DNA of 64,000 nucleotides from Crataegus laevigata (taxonomy: Eukaryota > Streptophyta > Magnoliopsida > Rosales > Rosaceae): contig OY756942.1 in NCBI GenBank assembly GCA_963580275.1, positions 33,266,701-33,330,700 of the forward strand, read 5' to 3'. Shown here in pieces: positions 24,995-35,844 of this stretch. Position 1 is the first letter of the stretch. Every line of letters starts with the position of its first letter. The position numbers were made by a program, and so were the translations under genes. The notes under the pieces were generated by a model, which was not told where the DNA came from, ran no database searches, and worked only from the letters and a program-made list of their open reading frames with translations.

Positions 24995-27900
24995 ATGTTC
25001 TTGGTCATTTTGCTAGAGTCTTGATTGATTGTGGTGCTACACACTCTGTGATTTCACATACATTTGCTCAAATGACACAACCTCATCCTTCACCTCTAGG
25101 GTTTGATTTAGAGTTTGCTATGCCTAGAGGGGATAAATATTATGTTGATAATTTTTATCCTGGGTGTCCAGTGAGGGTAGATAATGTAGTTATGCTTGCT
25201 AATCTTATCCCGTTAGACATCGTGGATTTTGATGTGATTTTAGGGGCGGATTGGTTGCATTATAATCGCGCCCATATAGATTGTTACGGGAAATCAGTTA
25301 CTTTTCTTCGTCCTGGACTATCCGAGGTTACATTTGTGGGTGAAAGAAGTGGGGTGAGGCATACTGTTATTTCTGCCTTAAGGGCAAAGAAATTGTTATC
25401 CAAGGGTTGTCAGGGATACTTAGCACATGTGGTTTTGAATGATGTTGCTCCCAGTAGTGTGGAGGAAGTCGGAGTAGTCAAACACTATCCTGATGTGTTT
25501 CCGGATGATTTGCCTGGATTGCCTCCAGATAGAGATGTGGAGTTTTCGATTGATTTGCTTCCAAGTACAAACCCTATCTCTTTGACTCCTTATAGGATGG
25601 CACCAGCGGAGTTAAGAGAATTGAAAATTCAATTGCAAGAATTAATTGATAAAGGTTTCATTCAGCCTAGTTCTTCACCGTGGGGAGCTCCGGTGTTGTT
25701 TGTAAGGAAGAAGGATGGAACTTTGAGATTGTGTATTGATTACAGGCAATTGAATCGGGTAACGATTAAAAACCGTTATCCATTGCCTCGTATAGATGAT
25801 TTGTTCGATCAACTCAAGGGTGCCTGTGTGTTTTCTAAGATCGATTTGAGGTCTGGGTATTATCAATTAAAGATTAAAGAAGAGGATGTTTATAAAACGG
25901 CTTTCAGGACTCGTTATGGGCATTATGAGTTTTTGGTCATGCCATTTGGATTAACTAATGCCCCTGCAGCTTTCATGAGATTGATGAATGAAGTATTCCA
26001 AGAATATCTCGACAGGTTTGTGATTGTTTTTATTGATGATATTCTGGTATACTCTAAGTCGAAATCAGACCATATTCGACATCTTAACTTGGTGTTAAGG
26101 AAGTTGAGGGAACACCAATTATATGCCAAGTTTAGTAAATGTCAGTTTTGGCTGGATCAAGTGGCATTTTTGGGACATGTGGTATCGGCTCAAGGAATTC
26201 AAGTGGATCCTCAAAAGATAGCAGCAGTGGAGAGTTGGGAACAACCTCGAACCGTCACTGAGGTACGAAGTTTTCTTGGCTTGGCAGGTTATTATCGACG
26301 GTTTGTTCAAGACTTTTCTATGATCGCCTTGCCATTAACGAAGTTAACCAGGAAGGATGTTAAGTTTGAGTGGGATAATAGTTGTGAGCAAAGTTTTCAG
26401 CAGTTGAAATATTGCCTCACTCGTGCACCGGTGTTAGTACTTCCCGACGATAGTGGTAACTTCGAAATCTACAGTGATGCTTCTTTGAATGGTTTGGGTT
26501 GCGTTTTGATGCAGCATAGTAAAGTGATTGCCTATGCTTCTAGGCAGTTGAAGACTCATGAAAGGAACTATCCTACTCACGATCTTGAGTTGGCAGCTAT
26601 TGTGTTTGCTTTGAAGATTTGGAGACATTATCTCTATGGCGAGAAATGTAAGATCTTTACAGATCATAAAAGTCTTCAGTACCTTTTCACTCAGCATGAT
26701 CTTAATCTTCGTCAGAGAAGATGGTTGGAATTACTAAGTGATTATGATTGCACGATTGAGTACCATCCGGGTCGTGCAAATGTGGTAGCTGATGCCCTGA
26801 GTAGGAAACCTCAAGGTCGACTTAACGCTTTGTATGCCAGCCGTGTTCCTCTTCTTGCAGAGTTGAGATTTACTGGAGTAGAGTTAGAATTGGAAGAACG
26901 AAGTGAAGCTTTTCTTGCCAATTTTCAAGTCAAACCAATTTTAATTGATCGGGTGCTTGCAGCTCAATCGTTGGATGAAGAAATCCAAGAGTTGGTCAGT
27001 TTAAGAAAGGAAGGGAAGAAGAAAGATCTCAGGATCCGAGGATCAGATGGTATGCTTATGCAAGAGAACAGGATGTATGTGCCCAATAATAAGGAATTAA
27101 AGAAAGAAATTTTGGATGAAGCACATTGTTCGGCTTATGCTATGCACCCAGGAGGAACTAAAATGTATCATACCATTCGACCATTTTACTATTGGCCGGG
27201 TATGAAAAGGGAGATTGCAGAGTATGTAAGTAGGTGTATGGTTTGCCAGCAGGTTAAGGCTGAAAGGAAGAAGCCGTTTGGACGGTTGCAACCACTCCCT
27301 GTTCCCCAGTGGAAGTGGGAGAACATAACGATGGATTTTGTGTATAAGCTACCTCGTACACAAAATGGTTTTGATGGCATTTGGGTGGTTGTAGATCGAC
27401 TTACCAAAACAGCACATTTTATTCCAGTAAGGGAGAAGTACCCTTTAAATAAGTTGGCTAAGTTGTTCATTTCAAAGGTGGTAAAGTATCATGGTGTCCC
27501 AGTGAATATCATTTCTGATCGAGATCCAAGGTTTACTTCTAAGTTTTGGATAGCTTTTCAAGAAGCTTTGGGCACTAGATTGCTCTACAGTACAACATAT
27601 CACCCACAGACTGATGGTCAGTCAGAGAGGACTATTCAGACACTCGAAGATATGTTGAGATCCTCTGTGATGCAATTTGGTGATTCTTGGCATGATCGCT
27701 TAGATTTGATGGAGTTTGCCTACAACAATAGTTTTCATTCGAGTATTGGAATGTCTCCATTTGAAGCGCTTTATGGTAAAGCTTGTAGTACGCCATTATG
27801 TTGGTCAGCGGTCGGTGAAAGAGTACTTGAGGGCCCAGAGATTGTGGATGAGACCACTCAGAATGTCCAGGTGATTAAGTCTAACCTGAAAGCGGCCCAG

Positions 27901-28377
27901 GATAGACAAAGGAGCCTAGTGGATCGACATACCACGGATAGAATGTATAATGTGGGGGACTATGTATTTTTGAAATTATCACCTTGGAAAGGTGTGGTTC
28001 GATTTGGGAAGAAAGGAAAGCTCAGTCCCAGGTACATTGGACCTTATGAGATCATTGAGAGGATTGGTGAAGTTGCTTACAGGTTGGAGCTGCCTCCAGA
28101 GTTGTCTAAGGTGCATAATGTGTTTCATGTCTCAATGCTTCGGCATTATGTTTCAGATCCTTCACATGTGATTCCTCCTCAACCATTGGAAATCAATCTG
28201 GATTTGACGTATGACGAAGAACCAGTGACTATACTGGATAGGAAAGATAAGACTTTAAGGAATAAAGTAGTGAGCTTGGTAAAAGTATTGTGGAGGAACC
28301 ATTCAGCGGAAGAAGCTACTTGGGAGACAGAAGAACGGATGAGAGATATGTATCCGAGGTTATTCTATGAGTATTGA
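24991..28377 (+). CDS. Chromovirus Pol (PR-RT-RNaseH-INT-chromodomain)
   Basis: An open frame of about 1128 codons with no ATG at its head (the first codon shown is TTG), so it is probably translated as part of a Gag-Pol. Protease LIDCGATHSVIS at residues 11-22. Reverse transcriptase with LCIDYRQLN, FSKIDLRSGYYQL, MPFGLTNAPAAF and FIDD at about 347-350. RNase H from about 490 (IYSDASLNGLG, TDHKSLQYLF). Integrase zinc finger about 710-752 (HCSAYAMHPGG, CMVCQQVK), then D, D, E near 781, 842 and 877 (TMDFVY, SDRDPRFTS, GQSERTIQ). GPYEI module near 1017. Terminal chromodomain-like block (EEPVTILDRKDK, VKVLWRNHSAEEATWE). It lies one base out of register with gag. Confidence 0.9.
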   Translation: MNVLGHFARVLIDCGATHSVISHTFAQMTQPHPSPLGFDLEFAMPRGDKYYVDNFYPGCPVRVDNVVMLANLIPLDIVDFDVILGADWLHYNRAHIDCYGKSVTFLRPGLSEVTFVGERSGVRHTVISALRAKKLLSKGCQGYLAHVVLNDVAPSSVEEVGVVKHYPDVFPDDLPGLPPDRDVEFSIDLLPSTNPISLTPYRMAPAELRELKIQLQELIDKGFIQPSSSPWGAPVLFVRKKDGTLRLCIDYRQLNRVTIKNRYPLPRIDDLFDQLKGACVFSKIDLRSGYYQLKIKEEDVYKTAFRTRYGHYEFLVMPFGLTNAPAAFMRLMNEVFQEYLDRFVIVFIDDILVYSKSKSDHIRHLNLVLRKLREHQLYAKFSKCQFWLDQVAFLGHVVSAQGIQVDPQKIAAVESWEQPRTVTEVRSFLGLAGYYRRFVQDFSMIALPLTKLTRKDVKFEWDNSCEQSFQQLKYCLTRAPVLVLPDDSGNFEIYSDASLNGLGCVLMQHSKVIAYASRQLKTHERNYPTHDLELAAIVFALKIWRHYLYGEKCKIFTDHKSLQYLFTQHDLNLRQRRWLELLSDYDCTIEYHPGRANVVADALSRKPQGRLNALYASRVPLLAELRFTGVELELEERSEAFLANFQVKPILIDRVLAAQSLDEEIQELVSLRKEGKKKDLRIRGSDGMLMQENRMYVPNNKELKKEILDEAHCSAYAMHPGGTKMYHTIRPFYYWPGMKREIAEYVSRCMVCQQVKAERKKPFGRLQPLPVPQWKWENITMDFVYKLPRTQNGFDGIWVVVDRLTKTAHFIPVREKYPLNKLAKLFISKVVKYHGVPVNIISDRDPRFTSKFWIAFQEALGTRLLYSTTYHPQTDGQSERTIQTLEDMLRSSVMQFGDSWHDRLDLMEFAYNNSFHSSIGMSPFEALYGKACSTPLCWSAVGERVLEGPEIVDETTQNVQVIKSNLKAAQDRQRSLVDRHTTDRMYNVGDYVFLKLSPWKGVVRFGKKGKLSPRYIGPYEIIERIGEVAYRLELPPELSKVHNVFHVSMLRHYVSDPSHVIPPQPLEINLDLTYDEEPVTILDRKDKTLRNKVVSLVKVLWRNHSAEEATWETEERMRDMYPRLFYEY

Positions 28378-28420
28378 TGGGTTGGTTGGTTGCTGGAATT
28401 TCGGGGACGAAATTCTATAA

Positions 28421-28431
28421 GGAGGGGAGAT
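28421..28431 (+). promoter_or_regulatory. Chromovirus polypurine tract
   Basis: GGAGGGGAGAT directly abuts the 3' LTR start TGTTACAACC, the standard plus-strand primer location. Confidence 0.8.
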
Positions 28432-30840
28432 TGTTACAACCCGTTCTGGAATTTTAATTCTGAAGATGTAAAATTACAAAAATACCCTTGAGCGGGATTA
28501 AGGTGCGTAAATGTGACGTTGGTTTTAATTTAAGTTCTACTCTTTGGTTAATTAGAATATTGTTGTGGGTTATTAACTTAGACTTAGGCTTACTTTGTGG
28601 TAATAATTTTGTAGTCAAATTGGGTAGGACCTCACATGGGATCCCTATCCCTCAAATCCTTCCCCAAAACCCGTATCTGGTTTCTCTCTCTCTTCTCAAA
28701 CTCTCGTATTTCTCTCTCGAACTCCCGATCGTGAACCATCACTCAAACCCACCTAAAACTTCCACCAACGCCGGAGTTAAGGTCACCATTGCAACCCTGA
28801 GGACTTCACGATCACGTAGGTACCAAATCCAGGTAAGTTTCACTTCGAAAAACTCCTAGTTCTAAAGTTCCCGTGGAGGGTACTGTTTATAAACTTCGAA
28901 TTGGTTGTGTTTTAGGCTTAACCAAGATCACAGTGAGCCTTAGGAAGTCCCAAGGAAACTCGGAGCATAACGTTTGGAAGTTTTGGACGTCAGAATCACC
29001 TAGTTCGAAGTTTAGCCGATTTTGTGAAATTTTGGAAGGTATGATCCCGTGGTTTTTAGTGCTTAAAATCATACCATCGTGATTCTACATGTTAAGGGCT
29101 TCAAATTGGTATAAAATTCGAGAAATTTGGACGAAAAACGAAGGAGAATAGCTAAATTGAAATTTTCTCAGTTTTCCGGCGAGTTTTCCGGCGAAACCAG
29201 TCGCCGGAGAAGACGACGGAGAAGGAATATTCCGTCAACTCTGACGGAATATTCCAACGCCGTTAACCTGACGCCGTTAACCTAACGCCGTTAAAGTTGA
29301 CGGAATATTCCAGGAATATTCCTGACGCCGTCAACTGACGTCATCACTGTGCAAGGCTGACGTCGGCACTGTGCAAGGCACGTGGGCCGCGCGTGGGGGC
29401 GCGTAGGTCCGTGCCATGTCAGGCGCGTGGGGGCGCGTGAAGGGTCCAAAAATTATTTTAAAAATATGGGGATGATCCTGAGGTTGTGTAGATCACGTTA
29501 GAGTATTCATTTGTCAAAATTGAGCATTGTATGAGGAATTAATTGCCTAGTTTGGGTTATGTGCGTTAAATGTGCGTTAAATGACGTTGTTTTAGCGGTT
29601 TCGCCTTTAGGTGGAACTTATAACGAGGACGAGCACAACCAGGGGCGTCAAGGGGGTCACGACCCGGCAACATACCAGTGAGTGGGCATTTGTTTTTATA
29701 TATATACCTATATACTCGATTTCTCCCAGAAATCAAACGTAAATGAAAAGTATGTTGAAATAAGATATGAAATATGTTTTGATTGCCATGCATTGGATGT
29801 CATGAATATTATGAATTGTTGTATGATGCATATATGTGAAATGGTGCGGTGGACGTACAGGTAAGTATCAGGTGAGTATTGTTATTGTATGATGATGTTG
29901 AGATATATGTTAAGCTCATAACCTGCACCATGATATTAGTGCTTATAATATTCACCGCATCGCACGCTCACCTTGGATCCAAGTAGATGCTAGTCGTACA
30001 GACCATAGGAGGTGGTTCCGACAGGCTAGTCGTACAGACCTTTAGAGAGGTTCCGATTGGTGGGTGATCTTAGATTATGCGCATAAATGATTGATGAGTA
30101 AAGCACTAGAGCGTAATATTAACCATTAAGTCGTACAGACTACATTAGGTGGTTCCGACTTATGTGCAGAAGGCCGTACAGGTCACAGTTGGTGACTCCG
30201 GCAAGATGAGATTTTGAGCTCTAGATTCAACCGTACAGGACCTTTAGAGGGTCTCCGGTTGATTACTTTCTTTCACCTGATTTGTATTATGTTAATGCAT
30301 TCATACAAAACTGTTGAATTTGGCATGGTACATTCTCTATTGAATCTGTTTTTATTGATGATTGAGATGGTTGAGATATATATGTGTTTATATACTATTT
30401 TTCTGGGAAAGTATACAGGTTTTTCAAAGAGGGGTTATAAATGTGGATTTATGAAATGATTTGAAAAAGCTTGATTTTCGCCCACTCACGTTTTCTGTTT
30501 TGCGCCCCTCCAGGTTCTAGTTGATAGTTGAAGCGTTGGTGACCTACGAGGACTCCTTCGGCGTTCTGACAAGACTAAATAAATGTAGGGTTCACCCGAG
30601 GGTGTTGTAAAATAGTTTTAGTCCTACTTGACTGCACCTAGATGCTTATGCTCTGTTTATGTGTGTTTAGTACCTTTTATGCACTTAGAACGCTTGTTTG
30701 TTAATAACTGCAATGAGTGGGTTTTCTGATTTTAGTTGGCTCGTATTTTGTTAGTATATTATCGTTTCCGCCTGCACTTATGGTTACGTCACGCTCACGT
30801 GACGGCCAGCACGTCCTAGTCTTCGGGTTAGGGTGTGTCA
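28432..30840 (+). repeat. 3' LTR of chromovirus
   Basis: 2409 bp, same length as the 5' LTR. Seen differences include T/C at LTR base 6 and C/T at base 16, two changes in the CTCTCTATTCTC region, CATAAAC/TATAAAC, and AAGCTTAATT/AAGCTTGATT. It is followed by target-site copy GGGAG (30841-30845) and then the rest of the copia LTR. Confidence 0.93.
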
Positions 30841-30845
30841 GGGAG

Positions 30846-31064
30846 AGGGAGTGGCCGGCGGCACAAGCAAGAGAGAAGGAGAGAATTGTAGGGGAATTGT
30901 GTTGTGTATTCCTCCTACCTTGCACCTCTATTTATAGTATTAGGGTAAAAGCATTCCTTGCTCTCCAAGGAATAAGAGATACAATAGGATAAAGATAACA
31001 ACTTCTAATCAAACCTAATCTAGGATTTACACAATCATACTTCAACTAGGATTTGTTTACAACA
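30846..31064 (-). repeat. Copia 5' LTR, part 2 (after the nested insertion)
   Basis: 219 bp that continue the copia LTR from the base after its GGGAG to the ACAACA end. Together with 21014-21054 this gives 260 bp, the same as the intact copy. It is followed by target-site duplication ATTGT at 31065-31069. Confidence 0.92.
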
Positions 31065-31069
31065 ATTGT

Positions 31070-31936
31070 CAATTTTTTTTGTAATTATTCCTCTTGACGT
31101 TGATTTTTGAGTGGCTACCTCTTTCTTTTAAAAAAAAAATTATCATGAGTCATGATAATTCATGGAAATTATTTAGTATAAGAAATGCATGTGAAGAGAA
31201 AAGGATAATGTCGAATTAAATTTAAAGGAAACAAATAAAGATTTAACCAATGGAGCTTTGAGTTCAAATATCAAATCATAGAAGTTTTCAAACTTATGTG
31301 AATAGCTTCAATTATTAGAATTTGATTTTTCCAAAAAAGAAAATGGAACAGTAAAGGATTAAGGATTGGAAACCATACATACAGGTAAAATTTCCGTTAG
31401 GTCAGTTAATCTAACTATTTACGAATTAATTTGCAAATGTAAGTTAAGTCAGTTAGTTTAAGATAGTGTATCAGCTCGTGTTTTTGCAATTAAATTCGAA
31501 TACCACCACATAAATTAGTTCAAAACATATACCATCTTGTAAAAATACTTTGTTTAGAATTAATATGTATATCACAAAAGTAGAAAAACCTTTAACTATA
31601 TGACGTGACTCAAAACCCATCTCACAACCGTTGTTAGTTTTAGATTATTTTTGTTTTTGTTACAATTGTTAAATAGAGATTTTAATGTAACAGGTCAGAG
31701 GGGACAACGGTCAAATCACACGTGAGCAAGGGCACGTGATTGAACTGATCCTACTGCATGTTTACAAGCCAAGTAGTTCCTTGCCATGAAAGTACATTTC
31801 ATGGATGTAACATGCAAGTCTCTGACCACCATGTTCCCACAAAACAAAACAAGAACCTCAGAAATTGGTTTTTTTTTTTTTTTTTTTAATGTAAAAACAA
31901 AGGTCATGGAAACAGAAAAATTAAATTAAATTAAAT
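31070..31936. other. Spacer downstream of the bHLH gene
   Basis: AT-rich DNA with no gene visible. It contains a T-run (31869-31886) and presumably the 3' UTR of the bHLH gene near its right end. Confidence 0.5.
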
Positions 31937-32525
31937 TCATGAAGTAGTAACTAATCCAATTTGTTGTTGACTTCTCGGTTTGATCTGATCAGGTGAGCTG
32001 CTGCTGTTACTGCTACTGCGGCTGTTATTCTGAACCACGGCGATGTCAGCTAAACTGGTTTCCTTCTTCTTCCAATCATCAGGAACGGGAGCTGACGGCC
32101 GCGACGATGATGATTCCTTTGCTGCGGAAATGGCATCAGCAAGAGCAACCGGCATGAGGCAGAAACCTTTGCTTTGGAGATGCTGCAGTGCCTTGTCCGC
32201 ATCTGATTCCATCAGCCTCACCAGTTGTTCTAAAGCAATTTCGTCGAAAGAAACGTCAGCTGCTTGCCCGATTGATGGCAACTGCGGCAAACCATTCTCG
32301 ACCTGACATAGATTCACTTGTCATTAATAATAGTCGACTTTTGTATTCTTATTTCTTAGCGCACAAGAAAATATGGGGGCTATTTCTTTTTTAGTATGTA
32401 TGAGGCCTTTTTTCAGTTTCTTAGTGATGACGATATATATTCTGCCTAAGAGTAGACTAAGACTCGAGCCATAGAATTTCTCGATTCTTAAACAAGGTAG
32501 TAAATTGAACCTAAGCACCTTGTCC

Positions 32526-32613
<88 letters not shown>

Positions 32614-34241
32614 CTTAGCACCTTAGCTTGACTGTCTGTGGTGAGAGGGACAACTGCCCCTGCTGCCCCAACTTTGCCCATGCTTAGTTCCTGCAAATCG
32701 TTGTGTCGAGCAGAAAATTATGTTTCAGTTTTTCTTACAGTGATTCGTGCAATTTTGCTCACCAAATTTAAGTAAATCGCTATCTTGTTCAAGGAAAAAA
32801 AATGTAGCATTAGCATTAAATACTTTGGAAAACTGATGAACAGTGTGTTTTATGACAACCCTATTTATGAAGCACGGGGTCGAAACTGTGAGTGAAAGTT
32901 CTCTATCATACCTTGACTTGGAGCTGAAGAAATCTGACATACTCAATGATTTCATCAAGCATTGATGCCTTGTCGGTCTGCAAAATCATGAATGATATCA
33001 GTACTTCTCTAAGACCCAACCGGAACTGATTACACAGGATGTATTTCAGCGTGGAACAGAAGAGCTTACCTTGTTAGACTTTGGCACCAGTTCTTGCAGA
33101 TTCTTCATCCTATCAGAAATTTTTTCCCTCCGAAGCTGCACACAAAGTGGACTTCAAAAATCTAATGGTTCAAAAAATAATGCATCGAAGAATCAAAACG
33201 TTAAGTGAACTACACAACCAACCCTTTCAGCAATACTGTGTGGATCAGTAGCCTGGCCTCGACGTGCCCTCATACGAGGCTTTCCATTTCCATTACATTC
33301 ACCAACAGGGTTAATTGACGTATTCTGCAATTGAAAATTGTAAGTTTCTGTAATGCTTTCTGTTAAGACTAAACATTCGACATGAAACACCTACCTTCAA
33401 TAAAAATCCAAAAGGACAGTGGATTTAGGATAAGTACCTGTGGTAAAGACTGCAAACCAGGCATCCGAGGAGCAGAAGCGAAAGAAGGCAAAGGATAATT
33501 TTGTACGTCCTGCATCCCCTTCTGTATTACACAAGCGACAATAGGAAAAGCATTTCAATTACCAAAAATATAAATAGCTAGATATTTCATCCAACCAGAT
33601 ATAAGTGAGCTGACTATCATTAAAGCTTGTGATAAACGTTAAACGTGTTGGTAATCACAGATTGATACCTCTGTGGAGACTAAAGCAGCCAGGTTGTTGG
33701 GATCGCTTGGCATGACATAATCCCCATAATCTCCATTTATTCCAAAGCTGCACATTTTGCCTTGTCCCATGCCAGAAGCAGGAGCTGGAGAAACACCCTC
33801 ATAAGATTGAAGAGGCCACGGGTGAGAAATTGGAGAAAGGGTTTCAAAATCTCCGTTGAATCCCTGGTAGAGGGGTGGTTCGAAGCTATTGCATCCCGCA
33901 TTTTCCGGTGCAATGGAGCGAAGAGGTATTCTCACCATGTTCCCATCCATACCATAGTGCATGCCAATATTTTGAACTTCGCAATTTCCACCATCTTGTG
34001 CATCTGGTTCAAAATCTTGAAGAATAGATGAAACATCCTGAGCAACCAAGCTCTCCAAACTGTTCGAATTAGTCAGATATGTAGGTGAACTATTGTTCTC
34101 ATGTTCATCCACGGCAACTGCTGAACCAAGAAGCGCCTCATTCGGTTGCTCAGATTCACAACATGCCCAAGATGGTATTTCCTTAACATCGACATCTGAC
34201 CACGATGAGGAACTGAAAATTTGATTAATGTACTTGTCCAT
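31937..34241 (-). CDS. bHLH transcription factor, LRL/UNE12-like (subfamily XI)
   Basis: Seven exons join in phase: 34241-33669, 33521-33438, 33324-33223, 33135-33070, 32977-32912, 32690-32622, 32302-31937. The total is 1326 nt, 441 aa. The bHLH is split over exons 3-6. Basic region RRGQATDPHSIAERLRREKI keeps the H-E-R pattern needed for E-box/G-box contact; the helices read MKNLQELVPKSNKTDKAS and MLDEIIEYVRFLQLQVK. A conserved C-terminal block follows (LMESDADKALQHLQSKGFCL). These features fit the LRL/UNE12/bHLH7 group, regulators of root hair and reproductive development in Arabidopsis. The start MDKYINQIFSSSSWSDVD is preferred because this N-terminus recurs in the group; an in-frame ATG 28 codons upstream (34325) would add a low-complexity Glu-rich leader. 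The intron after exon 6 carries a long (GA)n tract. Confidence 0.88.
32528..32611. repeat. (GA)n microsatellite in a bHLH intron
   Basis: About 84 bp of GA dinucleotides with one AA interruption, lying about ten bases inside intron 6 of the bHLH gene. On the coding strand it is a long TC tract just after the splice donor. Confidence 0.9.
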
Positions 34242-35844
34242 CGTCAAGAGGAACGGATCTTCTTCTTCTTCTTCTGTTTTGTTTTTTTTCGTATGTAAGT
34301 CAATGTTGAGCATACATACATACACACGCGCAAGAGAAAATCAGTAACTAGAAGTGTGATCCCTCATTGGCACTCAACTCAATAGAGAGACTACCGCATA
34401 AGAGAAGTTGCAAGGAACTTGTAGCTCATATGATGAAAAGTGTTTACCTTAACCGAAGTCCCGTGTTCAAATCCCCCTTCTCCAATATTGCTTATGTAAA
34501 AAAGAACATAGAAAAGAAGCCAATAGAGTAGAACCAGCAGTTATAAGCAGTAATGTGCAACCAAAAGAAGAAAATTAATTTTAAGACTCACAAACTAAAA
34601 CAAATACGAAAACAATCAATGAAACGAAAGAGATCCGAGTGAATGGAAAGAAACCGCCCTTGTAGGCTTATACAAATCAAGAGTATATTACCCTTTTGTG
34701 CACTGGTGTCAACCAGTGATTGGTCCATGATTTCAAAAAATTTCCTGTTGACTGTAGAACGTTACAGATAATTCAATGAGCTTTCAAAATTGCCGCAAAG
34801 TTAGCTCCGAAATCTCTCCAACTGATGCATGCATGCAGATGCGGTGCAGCAAATATAGGGCATTCTGGTAATTTTGGCGGTGACACGTGACCATCCGCCC
34901 CTGATAAAGCGGAGGGTTTCGGCTCCTCTGGTTGTAGTGGGAGGTTCTTCCTTCACCACTTCTCGTTGACCAAAACAAACCTTCCACACTGTTGGTCAAG
35001 GATATTTCAGTAATTCAATTACTAGCTCAAAATATTTGTGTACATATATTGCTGGTTGAGGTCGATTTAGTTGGGCTTCAATCAAAATAAAAATTTGGAG
35101 AAGACTTTGAGTGTCACAATGAGTAGACGGCTTGACGTAGTCTCGTAGAAATATCTTTGATCATTTTGTATGTTTTTGGCACGATTTGCTGTTGAAAACG
35201 AGATTGAGCCTCGATGGGGAACAAAACCAAATGGAGAGTTACCTTGAGAGTTGACTGCATTTGGTTTTATTTCCCGTCGTTGCTGAATACTGAAGGATTA
35301 GTGAACATGACATTCTTACATGCAACCGTGGAAATATTCCCCATCACCTTATTTCACTCTTCGTGTGAAGTGATAAGGTGACGGGGAGAGGATGGAAGCC
35401 ACTGGAAACACCTGCAAGTAAACCTTACAACTGCTTAGAAGTCAAAATTGAATCGAAGATATATCCGAATCGAAAACTCACTGGAACTATGAGAACTGAG
35501 AAGTACAAGAAAATCTAGATATCGACGATTATAATCCCATCTCTATTCCATGGAAAACCTTGGCCATCCTAGAAAATGAAGATATACAAAGTGGAACTTT
35601 AGTTATCTGATGATTTTAAAATATGTCTAACCAAACATTTTAAGGTAAATTTTCTTGAAAAGCATTCTAATAAGAAAGCAGATATGTACAGTACTTTCAA
35701 GTCACTAGTTGATTAATCAACAAATGCCTGCAATCCAGATTTGTGTTGGTTTAAACCACCTTTTGGCGCTCTAAAACTTTCTTCGACATTCATTGATAAA
35801 TTACAATATTTGAAGTACCATCCTAACCTAGATTGTAGAGCACT
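34242..35844. other. bHLH upstream region and spacer
   Basis: 5' UTR and promoter of the bHLH gene (with a CTT/GAA repeat at about 34258-34275), then AT-rich spacer. No gene is supported. Two neighbouring inverted repeats at 35195-35290 and 35339-35386 are listed separately. Confidence 0.5.
35195..35386. repeat. Two adjacent hairpin-forming inverted repeats
   Basis: First hairpin: CGATGGGGAACAAAACC pairs with GGTTTTATTTCCCGTCG across a loop of about 25 nt. Pairing extends outward to ATTGAG/CTGAAT with a few mismatches, about 31-nt arms. Second hairpin: CCCCATCACCTTATTTCAC pairs with GTGAAGTGATAAGGTGACGGGG across a very short loop. It could be a MITE remnant or a small-RNA hairpin; no mature product can be assigned. 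Confidence 0.6.

Larger units (their letters stand above)
21055..30840 (+). mobile_element. Ty3/gypsy chromovirus (Tekay/Del-like), full length, nested in the copia LTR
   Basis: Two LTRs of exactly 2409 bp (21055-23463, 28432-30840) start TGTTA and end GTGTCA. They enclose PBS, gag, pol and a purine tract. Target-site duplication GGGAG occurs at 21050-21054 and 30841-30845; deleting the insert plus one copy rebuilds the copia LTR exactly. By eye the two LTRs differ at about eight positions, most of them in the first 450 bp, roughly 0.3 percent. The chromodomain-like C-terminus of integrase and the long LTR fit the Tekay/Del chromovirus clade (inference). A one-base offset separates gag and pol (see findings). 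Confidence 0.93.
15685..31064 (-). mobile_element. Ty1/copia LTR retrotransposon, interrupted by a nested chromovirus
   Basis: The element is flanked by an identical 5-bp duplication, ATTGT, at 15680-15684 and 31065-31069. Its 260-bp LTRs begin TGTTGTGGAC and end TTTACAACA on the plus strand. The right LTR is split by a 9.8-kb Ty3/gypsy element (21055-30840 plus its duplicated GGGAG). After removing that insert I see one difference between the two copia LTRs (about 15830 versus 30950), so the insertion is very recent. The coding strand is minus: polypurine tract beside the left LTR, leader beside the right one. Own length without the insert is about 5.6 kb. Confidence 0.93.

Noticed and set aside
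23546..28377. Possible endogenous retrovirus with env
   Set aside because: After the integrase chromodomain the frame stops and the purine tract follows within 50 bases; there is no envelope gene, so it is a plain Ty3/gypsy retrotransposon.
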